DNA of 64,000 bases, from the NCBI GenBank assembly GCA_000697355.1, contig JNEN01000774.1, forward strand, positions 1 to 64,000. The letters are read 5' to 3'. Within the stretch, counting starts at the first letter, position 1. Each line of letters starts with the position of its first letter. Below are positions 33,831 through 44,061 of this stretch, in pieces. Made by a program: the position numbers and the translations under genes. The notes under the pieces were generated by a model. That model did not search any database and had not been told where the DNA came from. It worked only from the letters and a program-made list of their open reading frames with translations. Source of the DNA: Syncephalastrum monosporum B8922 (Eukaryota > Mucoromycota > Mucoromycetes > Mucorales > Syncephalastraceae).

Positions 33831-35510
33831 CTATTGTAAGATCGGGGGAGGAGGTACTATGCTTGATGTGGGTTGAGGCGGGTTCCAGGTGGGGCGCAGC
33901 CACGATATGTGGGGCGAGGGACATGGGGCAAGCGACGTTGAGTCGGATACAGACACAGAGGCAGAGGCAGATACTGCTGTGGTCGTCCTACCGTAAGCGC
34001 AACGGTGCGCGGAGATGCACCGATTTGCCGTAAGCGCACTATAGTCATCTCTTAGCTGAATGACCATAGCCTAAAATGGTCTGATAAGCGCTCTTGTAAG
34101 ATATTGGCGATTCTAAACCTATTTACCCTAAATTCCCAAAGCCAATCGCTCAACCCCGCTGCGCTGGCTAGCTCGGATGTGAGCTGCGGCAGTTGATGGT
34201 GGCGGCCAGCATTGGTTGCAACATATAGCCCTGGTCGAGTGATCGACAGTGACATACCGAAAAGCTCCAGACCACATATTTGAAGGACAACAGTTGGGGC
34301 AAAAAACCCTTCCGTGGCCCACTCGTCCACGATAGTCTTGCCCTCGACCAACACCTTGGCATGGTCATAGAAATGCTTTGTCTTACTAGGATCTTTCTTA
34401 AAGGTTTTGCCCACGGAGAATGGAACTTCAACTGCACGCATCTGCACTGTGCTATCGTTGACGATGGCCAGGTCGGACATCAGGCCGCTGTCTCCCCTAC
34501 AAGCATCAAATCAATAAGTAGCAAAGCCATTTATCCTTCTATTGGAATGTGCTTACCACTTGAGCCTCAGATTTGTCCCTCGGAATAGATCTTCGAAGAG
34601 CGGTGCCCAGATTTTGAGCAAGTAGTCTTGTTCTGTTTTAATGATGTTGTCGTCAAGCATGTATGTATGGAAGCACAAAATATTCAGCACGTGTTGGAGC
34701 ACATTGACGATGAAGGCATTCTTATCGTTCAGCTTGGTGACTGACATCCGTCTCAGCTTCCGCATTGCAGCTTTCGTATCAGATTTTGCTTCGGCCATCA
34801 CGGCGCTCAAATCTGTTGTGAAGGACTTGTTCTTGTCATGCTTGTCCTGGCTCGCCACTCTGCCCTTCTTATTCTTTTTGCCATTACTGCCGGAGGTAGT
34901 CGACCCGGACAGGTAGAGCTCAGGATCTGCCAGTGAGGACACTGATTTCGGTGCTTGGAGCAATGTACGCAGTTCATCAAACTGCTCTGCCGTGAACAAA
35001 GTGGACTGACCACAGTGTCGCATAGTCAAGTCCAAAATGCTGTTGAGGCCAAGGCTTAAAAACAGAGTACAAATATGGTGCAATATATTAGCCGAAGGGA
35101 CTTACAGTAAGCCAATGTGTACGTCACACTTACGTGGCCACCAGGCGAGCTTCATCAGACAGCCGGTACTGTTTATAGTTCTCCAGTCCAGCCCTCTTGA
35201 TGGTGTAGCCCACTGTTTGAGGCAGGCCGCGCAAGGCAATGCCATCGAGTTCGGTAATCTTTGGGTAATATTTCAAGGAAGAGAGTAAGTAGACTTCAAT
35301 TATCTGGAGTCTGTTGTGGTATCACTTAACGGTGTCAAAGGTGCTTGTCGGCACCGGGGTGGAGTTTTGGCGTTCTCGCGTCCGTGTCGCCAAAGCTTCA
35401 TGTAAGTATTCAGCAATAGATTCGTTTATAACGATGAACTCTGCCAATCCTCGCTGTTCCAAGCTTTCAACAGCGCGTTTGCGTTTGCGCTTGCTGTGAT
35501 CATCGGCCAT
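33831..35510 (-). CDS. lineage-specific Lys-rich family protein with nuclease-like core, intact copy C
   Basis: Five exons: 35510..35331, 35258..35134, 35054..34557, 34496..34127 and 34070..33831, giving 470 residues. Exon structure and phases match copy A. Shared segments are ITELDGIALRGLPQTVGY, GLNSILDLTMRHCGQS, SDLAIVNDSTVQMRAVEV, YDHAKVLVEGKTIVDEW, LQICGLELF and LSDWLWEFR. The Lys run of copy A is reduced to a short KKNKKGRV, and the Ser-rich tail is shorter. Many amino-acid differences with full frame retention mean the two copies have been kept as genes for some time. Again Pro stands after VEV where a catalytic Lys is expected. Function unknown; a DNA-associated role is only a guess from charge and fold resemblance. 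Confidence 0.8.
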
Positions 35511-35952
35511 GGGAACCTTTTTGAGGAAAAAGAAGGAAGTTATTATGGCTGTATCTGGTTAGAACAGCTGCAACCAAAGAAAAGCGAAGGCAGTAGGGCT
35601 TGACTTCCCCGCTGAAGACCAAACCAACTTTCATGGCTGCCCCTCAACTCCCACACCAGTAATGGCAACCCTATCCTCAAATTCGGCTCCCGGCCGCACT
35701 ACTGTACATACAGTATTCTCGCATTTTTCGAAGTGGGACGGAATTTTACTTCACTGCGTATTGTGATGTCAGCTTCTGCATATACAGGCACGTATCAAGT
35801 TTCCTTAGGGAATAAGTCTGGGTATATTACAGAAACATATTAGCAAGGGCTATACCTGGTATCGTCTTAAATTCTGGAAAAACATGCAGAAATATGTGTG
35901 CGCAGCCAAGTATAAAGCATGAATCAATCTCTATTACTTAGCTGTTCGCACA
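35511..35952. other. upstream region of copy C
   Basis: No gene seen in these 440 bp. They hold the presumed promoter of copy C, which shares little with the upstream region of copy A beyond the first 40 bases. Confidence 0.5.
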
Positions 35953-36405
35953 TTATCCCTTGACCATCAGGTGACACGGGCGTCCGCCTGGCTCATTATT
36001 CGGCCAGCTGCCTGGTGGCTTCGAGTCTACCGCGCAAACCAGCCGCACCTCCGCTTCCCACATCTGCTGCAGCCGCTCGTCTACTACAACTGGTTGTCCG
36101 TGGTCAAGCCGCTCGTCGTAGCGGTGTCGGGCCCTCGTGTAAAACTAATCGTGCGCTACACCATAAACGGTAATAAGTGCAGGCCTGGCCCGTGTGTGCT
36201 TGAACATATAGCCTTCGGACGGCTGTGATATGATAAACGTCGTACCCTTCAATTCTTTTTCATCATCAGTCGAGGGCCGTTCGCTTATGTTTAGCCCTTG
36301 GACGGCGCAGCAGCAGCGGTACTCATCGACAAAGCGATTAAAGACTGTGAGATGATAGATGATAGACGAAGCATAGTAACGGGCGTTAACATCGGTAAAT
36401 GCCAT
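35953..36405 (-). pseudogene. ORF with one in-frame stop, unrecognised
   Basis: From an ATG at 36405 the frame reads MAFTDVNARYYASSIIYH..., LNISERPSTDDEKELKG and PALITVYGVAHD, then one TAG. It continues in the same frame as FYTRARHRYDERLDHGQP...GRPCHLMVKG to a TAA at 35953. The part after the stop has good coding character, so this is a gene broken by a single stop, a readthrough case, or a very short unspliced intron. No family recognised. Confidence 0.4.
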
Positions 36406-36902
36406 GAATACAATTTTATGTATCAATATGCAAATTGTAAGTCACATCAAAATCGCTGTGCCTTCGCGACATTGTGATGCAGAGGTGTGATAGCACAAGT
36501 GGTGTAATATTAGTCATCTGGAATAGCTATGGACCAACTAGCGGTGGGACTCACCTCGCTTCGTTTAACAGTGACATTTTAATTGCGCTTCGGGCGTGGA
36601 GCACCAACAGGGTCATGACAGCCTCCACTCAAATTTGCTTTCACCTCTAGGCCGTTTGCCACCGCTTGATGAGGTAGGGCCAGCCTTCGTACCCCCTTCC
36701 TTGCGTGTGCGAGACACTATTAGAATATTAGTATTCTTACTCTGGCCTTTTCCGCCTCCAATTTGCAATACATTTATTGAGATATATAAGCCTTTTATTA
36801 TGATAAGCTTACTCGTTCATTATCTATAAGGCTGCTGGCGTGATTCTAATGTACTTAGAGACTTATAATCATATTAATGAAAGAAAAGAAAAAGATGGTG
36901 AC
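36406..36902. other. spacer between two unrecognised minus-strand ORFs
   Basis: About 500 bp without supported coding sequence. A short plus-strand ORF (36596-36829) has no splice or family support. Confidence 0.5.
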
Positions 36903-37323
36903 TTATGCTAAATTAAGGAACGTAGAATCAAGGTTGTTCACGAAGCGGACTACTACTGAGTGCTGCATGTAATTTTTAAGCATAACCATTGAGAAGGAAA
37001 GTATAGCAAGAGAAAAGGTGAGGGGATACATCTGTTCGTTGTCGACGTGCAGGTAAGCTGCAACACTCCAATACGTATGTAATCTACATATTCTTGTTCT
37101 CGATACGAAGATCAAATGAAATATGTACTTACATATATGAGCGTATGTCGTTAGGTTCGTGTGCGTGTAGAAAGATAGGTGCTACTAATTGTACAGCCAC
37201 AACACAATTTTTTAAAGCAAGACCTGCTGCCTGGTGATGAAGCAATGTCTGAAAAATCTGTAGGGCTATCTCTTCAGCATGACTATTATCCCAGTTCATG
37301 TGAGCATACTTGCAGTTCATCAT
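36903..37323 (-). CDS. two-exon hypothetical protein
   Basis: Exons 37323..37133 and 37083..36903 join at GTAAGT/TGTAG with phase kept, giving 123 residues (MNCKYAHMNWDNSHAEEI..., LKNCVVAVQLVAPIFLHA, YWSVAAYLHVDNEQMYPL, MQHSVVVRFVNNLD). The consistent frame across a good intron supports a real or recently lost gene. It is on the same strand as the interrupted ORF at 35953-36405 and may once have been one gene with it. No family recognised. Confidence 0.45.
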
Positions 37324-38258
37324 TCAGCGCTAATATGAAAACATACTTCTAATCAATAGAAGAGACCGATAAGAAACAAAAAAGAAAGAGATGGCAACCT
37401 GCTAATGTGGGTGCACATATTGTGCGACGCATGGTATCCTGGACACGAGCAAACAAGATTTCGTCATTTTAGAACCTTAAGAGCAGTGCCGGTTTTCTCA
37501 TAGAAATTGTCTTTAGTGGATACCAGAAAAGTATACGATGCCAGCATTTAGTAAAGTCTTTTTCACTATACCTACATATATAAATACACTGAATGTATAT
37601 GTAATGTGTGTCAAATCTTTGCTATGCCTGAATGGATGTACAGAGAAGTCCCAAGTCCTGCAGCTTGGCCAGATCTAGAGTATACACACATGCTACAGAC
37701 CACGTTTTTGTGTCGCCTTTGAGCATTAATTATGTCAAGAGATAAAAAATCACACAGTAACATGCTACTGTCAACGCGCCACAAGCTATGCTGTCGCCGA
37801 AAACTGGTGCCTGGCAGCAAGGCAATGCATATTAAAACGCGCTCGTATTTCATATCAAGACAATGCTGGGGCGGAGGGTGAGAAAAAAAGCATTTTCATG
37901 TTCCGTTAATGCTTGGCATTTCACTGCTCGCTGATAAGAGAGAAGAAGGTGTGCAGTATGTTCTGTTGGATGAATGAGAACCCCCGGTCGCAAAAAGTGT
38001 GCAGTTTCAGTCAAAAGAAAGACAAGCAGACGGCTTCTCCCTTTGCGCACGCGCCTGAAACATGACGTCATTCGGTTTTTCCAACGATAGCAACGGGTGA
38101 ACGCGCGCGAAAATGGGGTCGGGGCTCAGTCCTTCCATTTTATTTTCTCTCTTTCTTTTTCATCACGCAACTTTCCATTCCCAGATTCTCGGCATTGACT
38201 CGTCCGGCCGAATTCGCTTTTTACTCTATTAAATTCAAAACGATTTGCGACCGAGGGA
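37324..38258. promoter_or_regulatory. upstream region of SANT-domain gene with CRE and MCB-like sites
   Basis: No gene in about 930 bp. The proximal part has a perfect TGACGTCA at 38063-38070 and an ACGCGCGCG run at about 38101 resembling MCB/E2F-type cell-cycle sites, then a pyrimidine-rich leader (TTTTCTCTCTTTCTTT). Binding is inferred from the motif only. Confidence 0.35.
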
Positions 38259-40491
38259 ATGTACAATCCAACGACCAGTCGCTTACGAGATGCCACAGCA
38301 ACAGTTCGCACGCGGTCGCCGCTGGGCACCCCGCCGCTGTCGGCACGCGACGCAGAACAGCCCCTGTCTGATAGCAGCTCGCCCTCAACACACCCTTCGG
38401 CTGTTAACTTCACACCCACTGACCAACTCGACCACATTTTTCAGTCCGTTCGACAACAGGCAAGTTCTTTTAGACGCGAAACCTTTCATGCATGCTAGGA
38501 TGTGATTCGGGGTCTAAATTGTCGTGTGCTTTGTGCATTAAAGATAGACCGCTGGGGCGAAAATGCGAAATGGAAGCTTGATCTCGTACTGCTCGATAGC
38601 AATGGAAATCCCATCCACAGCGATCAGCCTCAGCAGCCGCACCCTCAGCAGCATCCGCATCAGCACCATCACCCGTTGGCGATGCCTCGCCCGTCGCCCA
38701 TCGCGCCGCGGCCTTTTCCGGTATGACAAAGTCGGCTATTCTTATAGCCCCGACACCAATCAAAATCCATCCTAATTTTTGTCTTTCTTCCTGTAGATGG
38801 AGTACGCTGCTTCACCGCCCCCACCTCCGCCAGCAACTCCTGGCCATGCACATGAGTCATGGCAGTATGCAAATGAGTTGCAGCATCAAGTAAGTGCAAA
38901 GAGAAACGATACTCAGGTCATTTTCGGGTTTTTGACTTTTTTTGACCTCAAACATTTTTCTCTCAACCCAAAGTTGAAAGCCGCGCACGACCGCCAACGT
39001 TACCTGGAAGATATCATTCGCTCCCAAGCTTCACAGATTGAGCAGGCGCAGATTTACGGCCCAGACACCAACAAGGCGATCGAGACGATGCGGAGTGTCT
39101 ACATGATGGCTGTGAGTCTACATGATAAGGATCAGGCATAGGAAGGGAGTTTAATTCTTTTTATTCTCAGGAAAATGAACAGAAACTTCAGCATTTAGTT
39201 GAGACCAAAATGCTGCACAAAAATATGGAGGCCTTATCAAGGAAACTTAAGCGTATGAGCACCACTTTACAAAATATTGAGACCATGAAGCTCCCACCAG
39301 AGGTACCTTACATTGGTTTATACTCGTTGCTTCAGCAACTGTTACTTACTGATACATGAAAAGGATGCCAATCTGGACCGTGAAAAGTTATTGGAGGAAC
39401 GCAAGCTCATCCGTCGCAAGCTGCATTTGGCGGAACTTCGGCTCTCCGCACGCGACGCGGAGCTAGAGTATCTTTACGATGTGGTGCGATCCCACGAATC
39501 TCACCCTTCCTCGTATTATCCTCACCATGAGGCCTCACCCAAGATTTCCGTCCAATCTCCTACGCCCCAGAAAACTCCATTATCACCTTCTGCACGACGC
39601 GGCACGCCGTATCTCTTTCAGCAGCAGTATTCACCTAAAATGCGCCACGATATTAAGCCCCCTACCAAGCAAAGGGAACAGAAGGAACAAAAGGAACAAA
39701 AGGAACAAAAAGAACAAAGGGAACAGAAAGAACAGCACCAACACCAACCACCGCAGTCATCAACACCACAACAATCCATATCCTCTTCATCTGCATCTGC
39801 CCAATCGCCACAACGACATAATCAATATCTCTCTGCGCTTGAGAGTCTCGGCATCGTGGCTGACCGCATGCTTTCAGATCCCGACTTTAATAATCATCCA
39901 ACGAAGGGCAAGACGAAGGACCATGAAGGTGAGCCTCCGCCAGACGCCAAGCGGTCGAAACGATCCATTGATTCTGCGAATGCGTTGTTGTCTATGCCGA
40001 ACTTGATGTTCCCGAAGCAGAACAGTCAAAATGATGGTACATACGGTTTACTGAAATCTATAGACATGTCTAATACATCCGTTTATGTAGACGTCAAGAT
40101 GGAAGAAATCACAGAGGCATACGAATGGACGAACGATCGGGACAATGTATTGCACAAAGCGGTGGATAAGTATGGGACAGACAACTGGGACGAGGTGAGC
40201 AAAATGGTACCCAACAGCACGCCAGTCGACTGCGAACAGCGGTGGCACAGTCGGTTGAATGCTAGCGAGTCACCTTCCATTGCTGCCCTGATCGACCGAC
40301 CCGAGCAGAAAGAACAGCAGCAGCAGCAGCAGCATTATTCACCGCATGCGACACCGCCCTTGGCGCCGCAACCTGAAGAAGGTATGGGGCCTCCCTTATT
40401 ACCCTCCGAGCCGGGGTATCGCCCTCCGTCACCTGCCTCCACTCCCAAGCGCGCCGAGCGCCCTCCTCATGAGATCCATCACCCGTTGTAA
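38259..40491 (+). CDS. coiled-coil protein with C-terminal SANT/Myb repeat
   Basis: Six exons: 38259..38459, 38544..38720, 38797..38889, 38974..39111, 39171..39302 and 39364..40491, giving 622 residues. Intron 1 uses a GC donor (CAG|GCAAGT). After a Ser/Pro-rich N-terminus and a His/Gln/Pro stretch, residues about 160-300 form a coiled coil (DRQRYLEDIIRSQASQIEQ, KLLEERKLIRRKLHLAELRL). A Lys-Glu-Gln repeat (KEQKEQKEQ) and Gln/Ser-rich sequence follow. The only recognisable fold is a single Myb/SANT repeat near residue 510: YEWTNDRDNVLHKAVDKYG, NWDEVSKMV, DCEQRWHSRL, with tryptophans in the usual places. It is probably a nuclear DNA- or chromatin-binding protein; specific role unknown. Confidence 0.75.
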
Positions 40492-40991
40492 CATAATTCC
40501 TATCATTTTCTACCTCTTGACAATTTTCCTTTCTTTCTTGTTCTTTTCTTTCGTATATATCTACAATACAGTCTCGTTAGTACTCCTCCTTTCCTATCGT
40601 CTGTATTTTTGATTGGTACACCCTTATAGTCATACGTACCACTCTATCTATTCCTTCTAATTGAACCAACGCCACTACAATACAAGAAACCGATCCATAT
40701 CAGTGCCTTGATCGATCTTTAGCGTTCGCCATTGCGCAAGACTGAGCCTTGAAAATGCCCCCATTCACCTTGCAGAATCATATCATTGCCATTATACTCA
40801 AATCCATATTTAATGAGAGAAAAAGAAAAGAAGGAAGCACAGAGCAGAAGCAAATGGCTGGCTGGACAATTTACCTGCGAGATATAGGCTCTATGTGTCT
40901 GGCAAGATACAAGGCAACGAAGAAAACCGTTCATATATATAATAATGTATCACACAATAGTATTTTTTTTATAATAATTCGGATGAACATA

Positions 40992-41164
40992 CAGTAGCCG
41001 CACGGATAAGTTATATGCAGATAAGTTATATTCTGGCCGAAGTTATTCTTTTCCAATTTCCCGAGGTGTAATGTATCCGCGCAGCTACGCTCAGATAGGT
41101 TATATTCTGGCCTGGCTATATCTTTTGGATCTCCCGAGCGTATAACTTATCCGCGCGGCTACTG
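40992..41164. mobile_element. MITE with ~24-bp terminal inverted repeats and TA target duplication
   Basis: The left end CAGTAGCCGCACGGATAAG and right end CTTATCCGCGCGGCTACTG are inverted copies with one mismatch, extending inward through TTATA/TATAA. The element is 173 bp, flanked by TA on both sides, and has internal repeats of GATAAGTTATATTCTGGCC. Size, ends and TA duplication fit a non-autonomous Tc1/mariner-type element. No transposase is seen in the window. Confidence 0.82.
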
Positions 41165-41769
41165 TATGTAGACTCAAAGAGACAAGAAGATACGATCTGA
41201 TATAGTAGAAGGATGGTAAATATGCAGGACCCCTTGTTGTTATAGCTCTCAGAGATGGCGATCCCGAGACGATGGAAAAAATCAGCCAGTGCCATAGGCT
41301 AAACTCACCGATGTAATTGTTTTCTCTATTGGTTTTGACCTATTGGTGCGATTGATACGTTCACAGAATAAGTGGGAGGGCGTGAATCTTGAGGATTATA
41401 AAAGGGGCTATCAGAGGAAACCATATTCTCTATGGTCGAAATTAAGGGAGAGAGGAGAGGAGCAGCGGCCTTACAACACCGATCATTTGCAAATACACAT
41501 TTTTATGTGATACTGTACACACCATCTTTATGTATTTGGATAAAGCGGACAATCGCTTTTGGATGCGCCCCTGTTTTTGACCTTTTCTCCTGTTCTCCAA
41601 ACAGGTAGAAAATCGAAGGTCCAGACGGAGGAGGTAAGGATGTTGCAGATACACATGGTTAGCACACTGGCAAAACAAAGACAAGGACTGAGTGAGCATT
41701 AGTCAAGTAAGGCAGAATCAAGGAAACCAAACGAAACAAGAGATCGGCGGAATGGTCTCTCAGAAAATG

Positions 41770-42060
41770 TAGATCATGGAACTGGAGGCCGGTGCGCTGG
41801 GCGACCCTCCCAAAACAGTGGGTTTCACAGTCAAAAAGGCAGGCCTGCAGAGGTACAATTAGTGCAGTGTGTCTGCGGAAGCACGTTGGATGGTCATGTA
41901 AGTTTGAAGAACACCCCAGCTTACTTTAGGCCCTCTTAGCTAGTTATACTTGATATACATCTTGGCCTCAACTGCATCTATTTGGGCTGGCAGCATAGTT
42001 GCAGCCAGTCCAGCCTTTTCATGGCAGAGCAATGGGATAAACTGCTCAACGCTCCAAGTA
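41770..42060 (+). pseudogene. decayed relic of Lys-rich/nuclease-like family, copy E
   Basis: Sequence matching copy A exon 2 (KTVGFTVKKAGLQRY-like, then a stop; SAEARW), its GTAAGTTTGAAGAACA donor and exon 3 (LGLN.IYLGWQHSCSQSSLF-like, EQWDKLL) is recognisable. It carries a premature stop after the LQRYN segment, a lost acceptor (ACAT for ACAG) and no flanking exons. This is the oldest family copy in the window. Confidence 0.75.
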
Positions 42061-42589
42061 CTCGAACCGGTCTCCGCACTGACCGACACTGAGCTCTGTG
42101 CATGACTCGTAGGGCCAGAGTGCAGGTGACGGATTTGATAGAGAATGGTTTTTATAAAGTTCATGGTGTGAGAATACTAGAACTCCAAGCCGCTATGATA
42201 TAGCGCTTGTATTTCAATTGGTATCTTCTGCAACTAAATATATATATAATAAAAACAGCGGAAGGCATCCGGTGGTTCCTTCCATGACATGTAAGCATAT
42301 TCGAACAACATACCCTTGTGCATTCACGCCCTGGGAGCGCGATATATTAGCAAAAAGAATACACCATCACTGTTGATTTATTTCGCAGCTGTTAAAAAAC
42401 CATACAACAGCATCGTGTACTTTTAACAACGATGACGCGGATGAACTGTTTTGACATATCCTTTTGCCTTTCACTCTGGTGGTATGGTTGCGGATGCTTG
42501 AAAAGTAGATGAGCCAGCCGTAACAAAACGCATCCGTAGTACAGCAAACTGGAGCTCAGGTTCTTCAAAATAAATGAGCTCTGGGAAAT

Positions 42590-42892
42590 TTATTCGCTTA
42601 GTCTTGTTCCTAGAAGCCCGTTGTCTTCGTCAAGGAGAGTCGGGTTATTTTCGAGAGCATCAACTTCGCTGTCAAGATCGTCGGCCAAAGTATCAACAGC
42701 CGTCTAAGAGACAGTACTTCAAAACCAGAGGGCAGCTGGACAGTTAGCCATTGTCCCTTCAACTTTATCGAACGAGCGTGGTGAAACTGGCCTCGTTTTC
42801 TTATGTTGTTCGTAGCTGTTCAGTCTCAAGGTGAAGCCCCCTATAGACAATTGTGGCGTTATACGGCCTCTGATCATATCATGGCTGCTCAT
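42590..42892 (-). CDS. possible small two-exon gene
   Basis: A frame from ATG 42892 (MSSHDMIRGRITPQLSIGG...) to 42764 could splice with a weak GTTGAA donor to 42703..42590. The second exon encodes a convincing acidic tail (TAVDTLADDLDSEVDALEN...LLGTRLSE) after a TTAG acceptor. The total would be 80 residues. The second exon looks real; its link to the first is uncertain. No family recognised. Confidence 0.3.
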
Positions 42893-43152
42893 TTCAGAGT
42901 AGAAAATGCGAAAGAGAAGCAAAAGCACGCCTGGTTTATGGAAGATGCCAGGAGGTATTGCGCGTTTCCCTCTGCAGATTCACAACGAACAGGGGTTTCG
43001 TTTCAAAAATGCAAACAATCACCTAGAGTGAAAAAAAGGGCCCATTATCGACTATTTGATTGGCCAGGAACAGCTCCATATTGAGCGTTTTAACTGGCTG
43101 TGGTTGCCCAACTATGTAATCCGTGTCGAATTTTTTTTGCCTTCCTTTCCAA

Positions 43153-43766
43153 ATGTCACCTTCTGTGGTCAGCACACAGCACATTGCTTTGGGCGATGTC
43201 ACGCCTAACAATGTCGGCCAGTTACGCAAACTTCACTCGGTTTTGTTTCCTGTCTTTTACGGCGACAAGTTCTATGATGAAGTGCTTCAATCAGGCGAAT
43301 TGTCAAAATTAGGTAACATAGATTATGATTCTAGTCTATAGAAGAAACTAACCTCGTCATGACAGCCTACTATAATGACGTGTGCGTGGGTGCTGTGTGC
43401 TGCCGCAAATCGCCCGAAAACAAAATATACATGATGACTCTTGGCGTTTTGAAATCCTACCGCCACTTGGGCATAGGTAATAAATAATATCCCCTTCATA
43501 GAGACGTGGATATGGATATCTCATCTATGTCTGTGAGTGTAGGTCGCGCCCTTCTCGAGCACATCCTCGAACAGGCCAAGCACACCAAGCTCCATGAGGT
43601 CGAGCTCCACGTGCAGACCGCAAATGAACAGGCTCTCGCGTTTTACCAGGCCAACGGGTTTAAAATCACCGGCACCGAAAAGGATTATTACCGCCATATC
43701 GAGCCCAGAGATGCTCATAATCTGTCAATAACCGTGTCTTCTCCGGCGAACGGCGCCTCGTCCTAA
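43153..43766 (+). CDS. NAA50: N-alpha-acetyltransferase 50 (NatE catalytic subunit)
   Basis: Three exons: 43153..43312, 43366..43476 and 43543..43766, giving 164 residues. The order of motifs matches Naa50: [56 protein letters not shown], the acetyl-CoA loop [31 protein letters not shown] and [13 protein letters not shown]. Naa50 acetylates protein N-termini, often Met followed by a hydrophobic residue, at the ribosome, and is needed for chromatid cohesion in animals. Length and catalytic region look complete. Confidence 0.94.
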
Positions 43767-44061
43767 ATACACTCACTTTTGATATATGCACCTGAAAAGT
43801 CGAACGCCCGCTATCAAAGTTGTACAGTGTCAAGATGGAATGCCGTCTGGGAGAGAGAAGAGAAACTAAGGTTTTCGACTTTACTGTACCGTATGTACAT
43901 ATCGGATCGCAATCCGGGGCTTCTCAAACAGTTGCACAAACCCGTGACAGTAGAACAGCTGAAAAAAGAGAAAAAGGCGCGCTTACTTTCCCATTGTCAA
44001 AATACTTTCTCTTTCTTTCTCTTTCATCTATTCTTCACATATCCACATATCAGCAGTGAGG
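43767..44061. other. spacer between NAA50 and the ABCC-like gene
   Basis: 295 bp with a T/C-rich tract (TTTCTCTTTCTTTCTCTTTC) just before the ABCC-like start, typical of a promoter here. No gene seen. Confidence 0.55.

Larger units (their letters stand above)
40492..42589. other. 2.1-kb repeat-rich intergenic region
   Basis: It contains the MITE (40992-41164), a 165-bp segment at about 41255-41420 that matches 28255-28420 in the same orientation (GATGGCGATCC, GTGCCATA, CTCACCGATGTA, GGCGTGAAT), and the gene-family relic at 41770-42060. Nothing else coding is supported. Confidence 0.6.

Noticed and set aside
35971..36228. 85-residue plus ORF rich in Arg, Leu and Val
   Set aside because: Lies opposite the interrupted minus-strand ORF, starts without context and shows no family features.
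42803..43084. 93-residue plus ORF upstream of NAA50
   Set aside because: Antisense to a more plausible small minus-strand gene and without family features.
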